Below, piece after piece: positions 33,435 through 43,015 of a DNA stretch of 47,434 nt. The position numbers were made by a program, and so were the translations under genes. The notes under the pieces are model-generated. The model had not been told where the DNA came from. It was given only the letters and a program-made list of their open reading frames with translations, and did no database searches. The DNA comes from CAYNRG01 sp047973125 (lineage in GTDB: Bacteria; Bacillota_I; Bacilli_A; Erysipelotrichales; Erysipelotrichaceae): contig JBKEBK010000013.1 in NCBI GenBank assembly GCA_047973125.1, positions 1 through 47,434 of the forward strand, read 5' to 3'. Positions within the stretch are counted from its first letter, which is position 1, and each line of letters starts with the position of its first letter.

Positions 33435-35069
33435 ATGAAATTATTAAAGAAAAGTTTAGTGTTACTTCTTGCATTAGTATTAATTGCTGGTTGTCAAAGC
33501 GCTCCTGAGAAAGAGCCGAATGAAACAGGTGGTACTACTGAAGAGAAAAATAGTGTAACTATTGCTACTGATACTGATATTCAGACAATGGATTTAAGTT
33601 TAGCTACTGATGGAACTTCATTTGTTGCGATTAACTTAGGGTTTGCTGGTCTTGTAGAAATGGATGCCAATAATCAACCAATTCCTGATATTGCAAAAAG
33701 TTGGGAAGTTAATGAAGATAAAACAAAGTATGTTTTTAATCTAGTTGATACTGCTTGGTCAAATGGAGAAAGTGTTACTGCTCATGACTTTGTTTATAGC
33801 TGGAGAAGATTACTAGATCCAAGTGTTGCTAGTGAATATGCATTTATTATGTCAGTTGTAGGTGTTAAGAATGCTAGTGCAGTTAATAGTGGAGAGATGG
33901 CACCTGAAGAATTAGGGGTTGTTGCTCTTGATGATAAAACTTTAGAAGTTACACTTGATAAACCATGTGATTTCTTCCTTGGATTACTTGCGTTTCCATC
34001 GTTTTTCCCACTTAATGAGAAATTCGTTGAAGAGCAAGGTGATCAATATGCAACATCTGTTGATAAGATGCTGTATAGTGGACCATATGTAATGGAATCA
34101 TGGATTCCTGGAAATGGATATGAGTTTGTAAGAAATGAAGGCTACTTTAATCCTGAGGCTGCTCCTATGGATAATGTTAACTTTAGATTTATTCAAGATT
34201 CTCAAACAGCAATGCTAGAATATCAATCTGGTAATATAGATGTTGTTAAGCTTAGTGGAGAAATGGTTGATGCTTATAGCTCAGATCCAGGCTTTACAAC
34301 AAGACTTCAAGGATATCTATGGTATTTGAGTATGAACTTTGAGGTTGAAACACTGCAAAACAATAAATTAAGACATGCGATTAGTTATGCAGTTGATCGT
34401 GAAACAATTGCAACACTTGTACTTAAAGATGGTTCAGTTGCAGCAAAAGGAATAATCCCAATAGTTTTAGCTACAGGACCAGATGGAAAAGATTTCCGTG
34501 ATAGTGTCGGAGAATTAGTAAGTTATGATCCTGAAAAAGCGGCTGAATTATATGAAGAGGCTAAGGCAGAGTTAGGATCTGATGTTACTTTAGAATTATT
34601 ATTCGAAGATACTGAGGCGAGTAAGGCTGTTGCTGAATATATTCAAAGTAATCTAGAAACTAATCTTCCTGGAATGACTGTTACATTAAATAGTAAACCT
34701 AAGAAAACTCGTTTACAACTGCAACAAAATCAAGAATACGAAGTTGCACTTCACCGTTGGGGTCCAGATTATTCAGATCCTCAAACATACTTAGACTTAT
34801 TCTTAACAGGCTCTGTTAATAACTATGGTAAGTATGAAAGCGAAGAATATATGAATTTAATGATGGAAGCAACAGAGGGAGAAACTGCAACTGATTCTAG
34901 TGCTCGTTGGGAACTATTAAAACAAGCAGAAGAGCTTCTAATTAAAGAAGATATGGCAGTTGTGCCAGTATATCAAAATGGTGGTGCTGTAATGATTAAT
35001 CCAGTAATTGAAGGAATTGAATTCCACAGTGCTGGTATTGATAACTATCGTCATATAAAACTAAAATAG
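33435..35069 (+). CDS. oppA: Oligopeptide-binding lipoprotein OppA
   Basis: A 544-residue family 5 extracellular solute-binding protein. The signal peptide ends in LIAGC with lipidated C20, followed by a Glu/Thr-rich linker. Mature-domain features include MDLSLATDGTSFVAIN near the start, SNGESVTAHDFVYSWRRLLD (the family 5 signature region) and HRWGPDYSDPQTYLDLFL. It captures peptides for the OppBCDF importer. AGGGGGAAA lies about 6 bp before the ATG behind a strong promoter. A hairpin right after the stop should raise its level over the permeases. Confidence 0.95.
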   Translation: MKLLKKSLVLLLALVLIAGCQSAPEKEPNETGGTTEEKNSVTIATDTDIQTMDLSLATDGTSFVAINLGFAGLVEMDANNQPIPDIAKSWEVNEDKTKYVFNLVDTAWSNGESVTAHDFVYSWRRLLDPSVASEYAFIMSVVGVKNASAVNSGEMAPEELGVVALDDKTLEVTLDKPCDFFLGLLAFPSFFPLNEKFVEEQGDQYATSVDKMLYSGPYVMESWIPGNGYEFVRNEGYFNPEAAPMDNVNFRFIQDSQTAMLEYQSGNIDVVKLSGEMVDAYSSDPGFTTRLQGYLWYLSMNFEVETLQNNKLRHAISYAVDRETIATLVLKDGSVAAKGIIPIVLATGPDGKDFRDSVGELVSYDPEKAAELYEEAKAELGSDVTLELLFEDTEASKAVAEYIQSNLETNLPGMTVTLNSKPKKTRLQLQQNQEYEVALHRWGPDYSDPQTYLDLFLTGSVNNYGKYESEEYMNLMMEATEGETATDSSARWELLKQAEELLIKEDMAVVPVYQNGGAVMINPVIEGIEFHSAGIDNYRHIKLK

Positions 35070-35090
35070 AGTGAGTTTCACTCTATTTTC
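35063..35090 (+). terminator. Attenuator between oppA and oppB
   Basis: A perfect 12-bp stem (AAAATAGAGTGA/TCACTCTATTTT, loop GTT) includes the oppA stop region and ends in a short T-run. It is a likely partial terminator that sets binding protein above permease; it may also protect the oppA mRNA 3' end. Confidence 0.75.
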
Positions 35091-35108
35091 TTGAAAGAAG
35101 GGATAAAA

Positions 35109-36041
35109 ATGGGAAAATATATTTTAAAAAGATTTTTAATTAGTCTGGCAACGCTATTAGTTATACTATTTATATTGTTTTTGATGCTTGAGTTGATGCC
35201 AGGTTCTCCATTTAATGATGAAAAAATAACTGAAGCACAAAGAATATTGCTAGATGCAAAATATGGCTTAAATCAGCCTTTAATTGTTAGGTTTTTCAAT
35301 TATGCTAAGAATATGTTACAGGGTGATTTTGGAGTGTCTTATGTAATAAATAAGAATTTTCCTGTAAGTGCTATGGTTTTTGATCGACTAATGATTACTA
35401 TTAGAATTGGTTTTCAAGCAATGTTTCTTGGAAGTCTTGTGGGTTTAGTGTTAGGTGTTATTGCAGCACTAAATCACAATACATGGATAGATACGGCTTG
35501 TTCAGCAATCTCAATAATTGGAGTAAGTGTTCCATCATATGTATTTGCACTAGGTCTAGCTTATTTTATTGGTTTTAAACTTAATTTATTTCCAATACTC
35601 TACAATATAAATAAGCCTAGCTTATCATCGGTACTACCAACAGTATCGCTATCACTATTCACAATAGCCAATATCGCAAGGTTTACAAGATCTGAAATGA
35701 TTGATGTATTAAATTCTGATTATATCCAACTTGCGATGTCAAAGGGTATAAAAAACTGGAAACTAGTAATTAAGCATGCACTAAGAAATACTCTAATTCC
35801 AATTATTACAGTAATGGGACCGCTACTTGTTGGCTTATTAACAGGTTCAATGGTTATTGAGAAAATCTTTGCGATTCCAGGTGTAGGTTCTTTGATGGTT
35901 AATGCAATTCAAAATAATGACTACAATGTTGTAATAACATGTGCATTTATTTATTCAGCACTATATATTTTTACAATGCTATTTGTGGATATCATGTATG
36001 GAGTTATTGATCCACGTGTTAGAGTAACAAAGAGGGGGTAA
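35109..36041 (+). CDS. oppB: Oligopeptide ABC permease OppB
   Basis: A 310-residue permease with six helices. It opens YILKRFLISLATLLVILFIL and contains the EAA-type loop DYIQLAMSKGIKNWKLVIKHAL and the C-terminal DIMYGVIDPRVR typical of OppB/DppB. The start at 35109 follows AGAAGGGAT by 6 bp; a frame beginning at 35091 includes that site and is unlikely. Pairs with OppC. Confidence 0.95.
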   Translation: MGKYILKRFLISLATLLVILFILFLMLELMPGSPFNDEKITEAQRILLDAKYGLNQPLIVRFFNYAKNMLQGDFGVSYVINKNFPVSAMVFDRLMITIRIGFQAMFLGSLVGLVLGVIAALNHNTWIDTACSAISIIGVSVPSYVFALGLAYFIGFKLNLFPILYNINKPSLSSVLPTVSLSLFTIANIARFTRSEMIDVLNSDYIQLAMSKGIKNWKLVIKHALRNTLIPIITVMGPLLVGLLTGSMVIEKIFAIPGVGSLMVNAIQNNDYNVVITCAFIYSALYIFTMLFVDIMYGVIDPRVRVTKRG

Positions 36042-36045
36042 TAAA

Positions 36046-37050
36046 ATGGAAAAACAATATACAAGCGAACAGTTTGAACTTGCTCATAAACATGGTGTAA
36101 GTACAATTGATAACGCTTATGAAGCTTCATCTTATGCCAAAGACACTTGGAACAGTTTTAGAAAGAATAAAGGTGCGCTTGTTGGAGCAATTATAATTTT
36201 AATAATTATTTTTATGGCGATAATAGGACCAAATTTAAATGCTCATACATATAAATCTATAAATATCAAACATGCATCACTTACTCCGAGAATTCCAATA
36301 GTTGAGAAACTTGGTATATTTGATGGAGAATATAAGGGTGTTAATCAGTACGAGGCAAAAGGTCTTGATGATGTTTACTACTGGTTTGGAACAGATACTC
36401 AAGGTAGAGATATATTTACAAGGGTATGGTCAGGTACTCAAATATCTTTAATAATTGCCTTTACTGCAGTAATCATTGATATTTTTATTGGAATGCTTTA
36501 TGGTCTTGTTTCTGGATATTTTGGTGGTAAAGTCGATATCGTCATGCAAAGGATAGCAGAAATATTAAATGGTATTCCGACACTTGTTGTTGTTACCCTT
36601 TTAGGATTAATATTACCATCTGGTATAATTTCAATTATATTTGCTCTTATGATAACAGGATGGATTGGTATGAGTAGAATTTCTAGAGCTCAGGTTTTAA
36701 AATTGAAAGAACAAGAATTTATTCTTGCTTCTAAAACATTAGGTGCTAAAGATTTTGCGATTATTTTCAAAGATATTCTTCCAAATATCTTTGGTCAAAT
36801 TATCATTGTTAGTATGTTTTCAATACCTAATGCCATTTTTACTGAAGCATTTCTATCATTTGTAGGACTTGGTGTTCCAGCTCCGATGGCATCACTTGGA
36901 TCACTTATATCAGAGGGTTATAAGTCTTTAACAATTTATCCACATATAATTGCTTCATCAATAATTGTTTTGGCATTATTAATGTTATCGTTTAATTTAT
37001 TCGCAGATGGACTTAGGGATGCTTTTGATCCAAAAATGAAACAGATGTAA
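36046..37050 (+). CDS. oppC: Oligopeptide ABC permease OppC
   Basis: A 334-residue permease. The cytoplasmic N-terminus of about 50 residues leads to TM1 (GALVGAIIILIIIFMAIIGP), then a long external loop with WFGTDTQGRDIFTRVWSGTQ (the OppC/DppC signature), five more helices and the loop ILASKTLGAKDFAIIFKDIL. The end FADGLRDAFDPKMKQ is typical. It starts 4 bp after oppB. Confidence 0.95.
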   Translation: MEKQYTSEQFELAHKHGVSTIDNAYEASSYAKDTWNSFRKNKGALVGAIIILIIIFMAIIGPNLNAHTYKSINIKHASLTPRIPIVEKLGIFDGEYKGVNQYEAKGLDDVYYWFGTDTQGRDIFTRVWSGTQISLIIAFTAVIIDIFIGMLYGLVSGYFGGKVDIVMQRIAEILNGIPTLVVVTLLGLILPSGIISIIFALMITGWIGMSRISRAQVLKLKEQEFILASKTLGAKDFAIIFKDILPNIFGQIIIVSMFSIPNAIFTEAFLSFVGLGVPAPMASLGSLISEGYKSLTIYPHIIASSIIVLALLMLSFNLFADGLRDAFDPKMKQM

Positions 37051-37063
37051 GGAGGAAGTTGAA

Positions 37064-38146
37064 ATGACAAATAAAAAAGAAAGAGTTTTATCAATTCGAG
37101 ACCTAAGTATTTCCTTTGAAACTTCTTCTGGTTGTATAAATGCAATAAGAGGTGTGAGACTTGACTTGTTTCGTGGTGAGACAATTGCAATTGTAGGTGA
37201 GTCAGGATCAGGGAAGTCAGTAACTGTTAAAGCAATAATGGGAATCCTTAGTAGTAATGGGAAAATAGATAAAGGTTCGATAATCTATAGTATGTATAAT
37301 GATGGCCAAGTTGAAGAGCATGATTTAGTTAAGATGTCTTCAAAAGATATAAGATATAATATCTGTGGAAAAAGAATCGCAATGGTTTTTCAAGATCCAA
37401 TGACATCACTAAATCCTACTATGACCATTGGTGTACAAATAATGGAAGGTATGCTTGAGCATGATAAGATCTCAAAAAAGGAAGCTAAAAAAAGAGCGAT
37501 AGAACTTCTAGAATTGGTTGGTATTGAAGATGCTCAAAAAAGAATAAAGAATTATCCTCATCAACTATCAGGTGGTATGAGACAAAGAGTTGTTATTGCG
37601 ATTGCCTTAGCTTGTGATCCTGATATTCTAATTTGTGATGAGCCGACAACGGCACTTGATGTAACAATTCAAGCAAAAATCTTGGAATTAATTAAGGATA
37701 TCCAGGCAAAAAAGAATTTGTCTGTCATATATATAACTCATGATTTAGGTGTAGTTGCGAAAGTTGCTGATTATGTAGCAGTAATGTATGCTGGTAAAAT
37801 TATAGAAAAAGGTAATATCAATGAAATATTCTATGATCCTAAACATCCATATACTTGGGGCTTATTAAGCAGTATGCCAGATGTTGATACTGATGGAGAT
37901 CGCTTATTTGCAATTGAGGGATCACCACCTAATTTACTTAAAAAAGTTAAGGGTGATGCTTTTGCCAGTAGGAATCCTTATGCTTTAAAAATTGATTTTG
38001 AAGAAGAGCCACCACAGTTTGATGTTGGAGGTCAACATCGTGTTAGTACTTGGTTAGCACATCCAATGGCACCAAAGGTTGAGATGCCTGAACAATTAAA
38101 ATTACGAATAAAAAAGATGAAGGAGGAAAATAGTCATGCTAAATAG
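37064..38146 (+). CDS. oppD: Oligopeptide ABC ATPase OppD
   Basis: A 360-residue ATPase. Walker A GESGSGKS, MVFQDPMTSLNPTMTIG, signature LSGGMRQR, Walker B ILICDEPTTALD and YITHDLGVV. The C-terminal oligopeptide/dipeptide extension is present (HPYTWGLLSSMPD). The usual C-terminal Fe-S cysteine cluster of many OppD proteins is not seen. AAGGAGG lies 7 bp before the ATG. The end overlaps oppF by 11 bp. Confidence 0.95.
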   Translation: MTNKKERVLSIRDLSISFETSSGCINAIRGVRLDLFRGETIAIVGESGSGKSVTVKAIMGILSSNGKIDKGSIIYSMYNDGQVEEHDLVKMSSKDIRYNICGKRIAMVFQDPMTSLNPTMTIGVQIMEGMLEHDKISKKEAKKRAIELLELVGIEDAQKRIKNYPHQLSGGMRQRVVIAIALACDPDILICDEPTTALDVTIQAKILELIKDIQAKKNLSVIYITHDLGVVAKVADYVAVMYAGKIIEKGNINEIFYDPKHPYTWGLLSSMPDVDTDGDRLFAIEGSPPNLLKKVKGDAFASRNPYALKIDFEEEPPQFDVGGQHRVSTWLAHPMAPKVEMPEQLKLRIKKMKEENSHAK

Positions 38147-39062
38147 TGTTCCTTTATTAGAAGTTAAAAATCTTAAACAATATTTTAAAATAAATAGAAA
38201 TTACAGTGTTAAAGCTGTTGATGGTATTAGCTTTAAAATATTTCCAGGAGAGACTTATGGTCTTGTTGGTGAGTCAGGTAGTGGAAAATCTACAACTGGA
38301 AGATCTATTATCAGATTATATAATCCAACTGATGGTGAAGTTATTTTTGATGGTAAAGTAATTAGTAAAAAACTTAGTAAAGATGAAGAAAAACATCTTA
38401 GAATTAATATGCAAATGATCTTTCAAGATCCAATGGCATGTTTAAATCCAAGAAAAAAAGTTGGAGAGATTATAGCACAGGGTATAAAAATTCATAATTT
38501 ATGTAATAGTAAAGAAGAATTAAATGAAATGGTTGATAGAATTCTTTTAAAAGTTGGCTTATCAAAAGAACATAAAACAAGATTTCCTCATCAGTTTTCG
38601 GGTGGTCAAAGACAAAGAATCGGTATTGCTAGAGCTCTAATTATGAATCCAAAGTTAGTGATTGCAGATGAGGCAATCTCAGCACTTGATGTATCTATTC
38701 AAGCACAGGTTGTAAATCTTATGAAGGATATCCAACAAGAGTTGGGTACAACTTATTTATTTATTGCCCATGACTTATCAATGGTTAAGTATATTAGTGA
38801 TAGAATTGGTGTAATGCATTTGGGTCATATTGTAGAAACTGGAACAACTCAAGAAATCTTTAAAAATCCAATTCACCCATATACTAAATCACTGTTATCA
38901 GCAATTCCTCATCCAAATCCTATTGTAGAGAAGCAAAGGGTAGCATTAGTATATGATCGAGAAAAAGAGGGTGTTGATTATACGTTGGGACAGTTAAATA
39001 AGCTTAGTGAAACACATTTTGTTCTTGCAACAGAAGAAGAATTTGAGAAGTGGAATATATAA
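38136..39062 (+). CDS. oppF: Oligopeptide ABC ATPase OppF
   Basis: A 308-residue ATPase partner of OppD. Walker A GESGSGKST, MIFQDPMACLNPRKKVG, signature FSGGQRQR, Walker B LVIADEAISALD and FIAHDLSMV; the C-terminal HPYTKSLLSAIPHPNP extension is also present. AAGGAGG inside the end of oppD lies 9-10 bp before the ATG. Last gene of the opp operon; no clear terminator is seen before the pheS promoter. Confidence 0.95.
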   Translation: MLNSVPLLEVKNLKQYFKINRNYSVKAVDGISFKIFPGETYGLVGESGSGKSTTGRSIIRLYNPTDGEVIFDGKVISKKLSKDEEKHLRINMQMIFQDPMACLNPRKKVGEIIAQGIKIHNLCNSKEELNEMVDRILLKVGLSKEHKTRFPHQFSGGQRQRIGIARALIMNPKLVIADEAISALDVSIQAQVVNLMKDIQQELGTTYLFIAHDLSMVKYISDRIGVMHLGHIVETGTTQEIFKNPIHPYTKSLLSAIPHPNPIVEKQRVALVYDREKEGVDYTLGQLNKLSETHFVLATEEEFEKWNI

Positions 39063-39086
39063 ATAGATTTTTATTGACTAAACTCT

Positions 39087-39115
39087 TTGCATAAGTTTAA
39101 ATTCTTTTGTATAAT
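39087..39115 (+). promoter_or_regulatory. Promoter of the pheST T-box transcript
   Basis: A perfect TATAAT (39110-39115) has a weak -35 TTGCAT (39087-39092) at 17 bp. Transcription should start near 39122. Confidence 0.55.
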
Positions 39116-39121
39116 ATAGAC

Positions 39122-39343
39122 TATAAAGCGTACTAAAGGATTAGTAATAAAAATTAAATTTGTTAAAGAAAATAGTAAACATGGCTGAGAGTTACTTACA
39201 AATATTTTTATGAATTCACCTTTATAGTGAGATTAATCATCTCCGGGATAACTCTCGTTAAAAGGTAATTAAGGTGTATCTGTTAAAGATAAATCAGGAT
39301 GGTACCGCGATTTTAAGTCGTTCCTGTATGGAATGACTTTTTT
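39122..39343 (+). promoter_or_regulatory. T-box riboswitch (Phe) controlling pheST
   Basis: The leader contains the conserved T-box TGGTACCGCG (39300-39309), whose TGGT can pair with the ACCA end of uncharged tRNA-Phe. An AGTA element sits near the 5' end (39145-39148). A candidate specifier codon TTC (Phe, 39215-39217) lies between GAA and ACC as in known T-boxes. A terminator stem follows (AAGTCGTTCC at 39315-39324 with GGAATGACTT at 39330-39339, T-run to 39343). Uncharged tRNA-Phe should stabilise the antiterminator and switch on pheST. Confidence 0.93.
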
Positions 39344-39365
39344 ATATGATGAAAAGGAGAAAGTA

Positions 39366-40400
39366 ATGGAAAAGATAAAAGAGGTTCAACAAGAAGCAAT
39401 TAATGAAATCGAAAAAGTTGAAACAATAGAGAAGCTAATGGAATTAAAGGTCTTATACTTAGGTAAGAAAGGACCGATTCAAGCTTTAATGTCAATTATG
39501 AAAGATTTGAGTAAAGAAGAGAAACCAAAGTTTGGTCAGTTGGTAAATATTTGTAAGCAAGATATTAGTAAAGCAATAAGTGATAAAGAGGAAATATTAT
39601 CACTTAAAGAAATGAATGAGAAAATAAAGAAGGAAGCAATAGATGTTACACTTCCTCCATTATCTTTATCATATGGTACACTACACCCATTAACTATCAT
39701 AACTCAAGAGATTGAAGATTTATTCTTAGGTATGGGATATAAGGTTGCTAATGGACCAGAAGTTGAAAAAGATCTATATAATTTTGAAAAGGCGAATATT
39801 CCTGCAGATCATCCTGCTAGAGATATGCAGGATACATTTTATATAAATGCTATAGATTTACTTAGAACGCACACTACTGCCATTCAAACAAGAGAGTTAG
39901 AAAAACAAGCAAATAATCTGCCAATAAAAATTATTTGTCCTGGTAAAGTATATCGAAGAGATAGTGATGATGCTACACATTCTCATCAGTTTACGCAAAT
40001 AGAAGGATTAGTTGTTGCTGAGGATATTACGCTAAGTGATTTAAAGGGTACACTTTTAAAAATGGCTAATCATATGTTTGGTGAAGGAAGGGAAATTAGA
40101 TTTAGACCATCATATTTCCAATTTACTGAGCCATCTGTTGAAATAGATGTAACTTGCCATATGTGTAATGGTAAAGGATGTCCAACATGTAAGCAAAGTG
40201 GTTGGATTGAAATACTAGGTGGTGGGATGGTGCATCCTAAAGTATTAGAAATGGCTAATATTGATAGTAAAAAATACAGTGGATTTGCATTTGGTCTTGG
40301 AGTTGAAAGAGTTGCGATGTTAAAGTATGGAATTGATGATATTAGACATTTCTACAATAATGACAAAAAGTTCTTATCGATTTTTAAGAGATTTGATTAA
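39366..40400 (+). CDS. pheS: Phenylalanyl-tRNA synthetase alpha subunit
   Basis: PheS is the catalytic alpha subunit that charges tRNA-Phe. This 344-residue copy has the N-terminal coiled coil (1-85), motif region HPARDMQDTFY, motif 2 around HSHQFTQIEGLV, a CHMCNGKGCPTCKQSGW insert and motif 3 FGFGLGVERVAM-like (here FAFGLGVERVAM). The insert has four cysteines in two CxxC pairs, a zinc-ribbon look seen in a number of PheS proteins. The ATG at 39366 follows AAGGAG by 6-7 bp; an in-frame ATG at 39333 lies in the T-box terminator and is rejected. Confidence 0.97.
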   Translation: MEKIKEVQQEAINEIEKVETIEKLMELKVLYLGKKGPIQALMSIMKDLSKEEKPKFGQLVNICKQDISKAISDKEEILSLKEMNEKIKKEAIDVTLPPLSLSYGTLHPLTIITQEIEDLFLGMGYKVANGPEVEKDLYNFEKANIPADHPARDMQDTFYINAIDLLRTHTTAIQTRELEKQANNLPIKIICPGKVYRRDSDDATHSHQFTQIEGLVVAEDITLSDLKGTLLKMANHMFGEGREIRFRPSYFQFTEPSVEIDVTCHMCNGKGCPTCKQSGWIEILGGGMVHPKVLEMANIDSKKYSGFAFGLGVERVAMLKYGIDDIRHFYNNDKKFLSIFKRFD

Positions 40401-40412
40401 GGGGGCAAGAAA

Positions 40413-42797
40413 ATGAAAATAAGTAGAAAATGGCTTAGTGAGTATGTATCACTTGATAATATTAGTACCAAAGAGCTTGCAGATAAGCTAACAACAGCAG
40501 GAATTGAAGTAGAAAAAATAGATAAAATGGCATATGGTGATAATTTAGTAATTGGTAAAGTTATATCATGTGAAAAACATCCAGATTCAGATCACTTGAA
40601 TGTATGTAAGGTAGATATAGCATCAGAAATATTACAAATTGTTTGTGGCGCACCAAATTGTAAGGAAGGTATTAAAGTTATAGTTGCTAAAGTAAATGCA
40701 ATACTTCCTGAGATTGAAATAAAAGCAGCAAAGGTTAGAGGTGTAACCTCTAATGGTATGCTGTGTAGTCTAAAAGAGTTAGGTGTTGAAGATAAGTATT
40801 TAAGAGAAGATCAAATTAATGGTAATGAAATTTTAGATGATACTGCAGTAGTTGGAAATAGTGATGTTTTAGGATATCTTGAACTAGATGATGATATTTT
40901 AGATGTTTCTTTAACACCGAATAGATCTGATTGCTTATCAATGTTTAATTTTGCAAAAGAGGTTGGAGCTATTTTTAGAAAAAATGTTAATCTTCCAGAA
41001 TTAAGTGATTGTGATGCTTCTAAAAGTAATTTGAGTGTAAAAATTGAAAGTGATAAATGTACGCATTTATTAGGTAGAGTAATCAAAAAAATCAATGTTA
41101 AACAATCACCTACTTGGATGAAAAGACATCTTCAAGCAGCTGGAATTAAACCGATAAATAATGTTGTAGATATATCTAATTATGTAATGTTAGAAACAGG
41201 TCAACCACTACATTTTTATGATCTTAGTAAAATGGATAAAGAAGAGTTGGTAGTAAAAGATGGATATAAGGGAGTATTTAGAGCTCTTGATGAAATTGAT
41301 TACGAATTAAATGAAAATGACTTAATAATTGAAAATAATTCTAAGGTTGTTGGAATTGCAGGAATTATGGGAAGTGATGGTAGTAAAATTGATGAGAATA
41401 CTAAAGGAATTATTATTGAGGCTGCAAACTTCAATAGTGTTGCCATTAGAAATACATCAAGAAGACTAAACTTATTTACAGAAGCAGCCAATCGTTTTAC
41501 TAAGGGTTTTGATCTATTGGCTCAAGAAAAAGCAATGCTTCGAGCAACTGAGTTATTAATTAAATATGCTGATGCTAGTGAAGTTGAAGGAATTATGGAA
41601 GAAGGAAATGATGGCTATACAAAGATCTATGTAAAAGAGACACTTGATCACTGTAATAATTTACTTGGTACTAATTATACAATTGATCAAGTAATGGAAG
41701 TATTAAAGGCTTTAGATTTTAATCCAATTATTGAAAATGATGAAATCATATCAAGTATTCCAAGTTATCGAAGAGATATTTCAATTAGTCAAGATATCGA
41801 TGAAGAAATTATTAGATTAATTGGCTTTGATAGCTTACCAACAACACTACCTTCAATGGAGTCTACTGTAGGTACACTAAACAGTATTCAAAAAAAATAT
41901 CGTAAAACAAAAAGTGTACTATCTTCACTTGGTTTGACTGAAATAAATACATATACTCTTGTAAAGAAAGATTATGTAGAAAATGGACTTTTACCATTTG
42001 GAGAATCTATTAAATTAGCATCTGCGATGAGTGATGATCGCTCATATGTGAGAAATAGTTTGATAAATTCAGTATTAGAGTGTTTGAGTTTTAATCAAGC
42101 ACGAAAAGGGAATAATATTAATCTTTTTGAAATATCACAGGTTTATCAAGAAGATAAGAATCAGAATAGATGTGCATTATTATTATCAGAAAATCTTCAT
42201 CAGTCAAGATTGCATCAAAAAAATATTGAAGCAAATTTTTATGTGATGAAGGGTATAGTTATGACGTGGCTAAATCAAATGGGATTTGAAAGTAAAGTTT
42301 TAGACTTTAGAGTAAATGAAGAAGATACAAATAACTTTCATCCATTTAGAAGTGCAAGTCTTTACATAAATAATGTGTTAATTGGAATATTTGGTGAGAT
42401 TCATCCAAATATCCAAAAAAAGTATGATGTAACAAAATGTGTTTATGGAGAATTTTTACTTGATACTTTATTTGATCAAAATATAGAGAAGGTCTATTTT
42501 AAAACATTTAGTAAGTATCCATCAGTTTCAAGAGATATTGCTCTTGTTTGTAATGAGAGTTTATCGGCAAAAGAAATTGAGAATGTAATAAGTGAAGCAG
42601 GAAGAGAATTAATAAGTGAAATAGAAATCTTTGATGTATATCAAGGAGCGCATATTGATGAGGGGTATAAATCAATTGCTATTACTTTAAATTACCAAGC
42701 AATTGATCATACATTGGTTGATGAAGAAGTTCTAGAAATTCATCAAAAAATATTGAAACAGCTTGAAGAAAAATTACAAGTTGTCTTAAGAAGTTAA
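40413..42797 (+). CDS. pheT: Phenylalanyl-tRNA synthetase beta subunit
   Basis: PheT is the beta subunit of the alpha2-beta2 enzyme and binds tRNA and edits mischarged Tyr. The 794 residues are full length. The N-terminal EMAP/OB tRNA-binding domain (about 40-150) has HPDSDHLNVCKVDIA and IVCGAPNC; B3/B4 editing domain, B5, the catalytic-like core and a C-terminal anticodon-binding ferredoxin fold (KYPSVSRDIALVC...) follow. GGGGGCAAG precedes the ATG 12 bp after pheS. No clear terminator follows. Confidence 0.97.
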   Translation: MKISRKWLSEYVSLDNISTKELADKLTTAGIEVEKIDKMAYGDNLVIGKVISCEKHPDSDHLNVCKVDIASEILQIVCGAPNCKEGIKVIVAKVNAILPEIEIKAAKVRGVTSNGMLCSLKELGVEDKYLREDQINGNEILDDTAVVGNSDVLGYLELDDDILDVSLTPNRSDCLSMFNFAKEVGAIFRKNVNLPELSDCDASKSNLSVKIESDKCTHLLGRVIKKINVKQSPTWMKRHLQAAGIKPINNVVDISNYVMLETGQPLHFYDLSKMDKEELVVKDGYKGVFRALDEIDYELNENDLIIENNSKVVGIAGIMGSDGSKIDENTKGIIIEAANFNSVAIRNTSRRLNLFTEAANRFTKGFDLLAQEKAMLRATELLIKYADASEVEGIMEEGNDGYTKIYVKETLDHCNNLLGTNYTIDQVMEVLKALDFNPIIENDEIISSIPSYRRDISISQDIDEEIIRLIGFDSLPTTLPSMESTVGTLNSIQKKYRKTKSVLSSLGLTEINTYTLVKKDYVENGLLPFGESIKLASAMSDDRSYVRNSLINSVLECLSFNQARKGNNINLFEISQVYQEDKNQNRCALLLSENLHQSRLHQKNIEANFYVMKGIVMTWLNQMGFESKVLDFRVNEEDTNNFHPFRSASLYINNVLIGIFGEIHPNIQKKYDVTKCVYGEFLLDTLFDQNIEKVYFKTFSKYPSVSRDIALVCNESLSAKEIENVISEAGRELISEIEIFDVYQGAHIDEGYKSIAITLNYQAIDHTLVDEEVLEIHQKILKQLEEKLQVVLRS

Positions 42798-43012
42798 AAA
42801 AACAGCATATTTTACCAGATTAAATATATCTTTAAAAGATATGATGTTAAAATTAATTATGATTACTAATTGACCACATTGCAAATAAAGCAGATGAAGT
42901 CTATGGTAATCATGGTGTATCTAAATTTATCAAGGTTTTTAGTATAAATATTATAAAAATCATAGTATAAAATTTAATTTCGATAAGCAAATAGAGAAGC
43001 TTCAAGGAGGAT
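42798..43012 (+). other. Boundary region between pheT and the restriction-modification locus
   Basis: This is AT-rich and holds one short palindrome (ATATCTTT/AAAGATAT near 42827-42843) without a T-run, plus a short gene-like fragment (42863-42970). No terminator for pheST and no clear promoter for the hsdS segment are evident to me. It marks the switch from conserved core genes to an accessory locus. Confidence 0.4.
42863..42970 (+). pseudogene. Gene fragment of unknown family
   Basis: A 35-codon open frame reads LLIDHIANKADEVYGNHGVS and then KFIKVF, which looks like real protein, but a TGA (42860-42862) precedes it and no start codon with ribosome binding site exists. It probably remains from a gene disrupted when the hsd locus arrived or rearranged. 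Family not recognised. Confidence 0.3.
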
Positions 43013-43015
43013 ATG

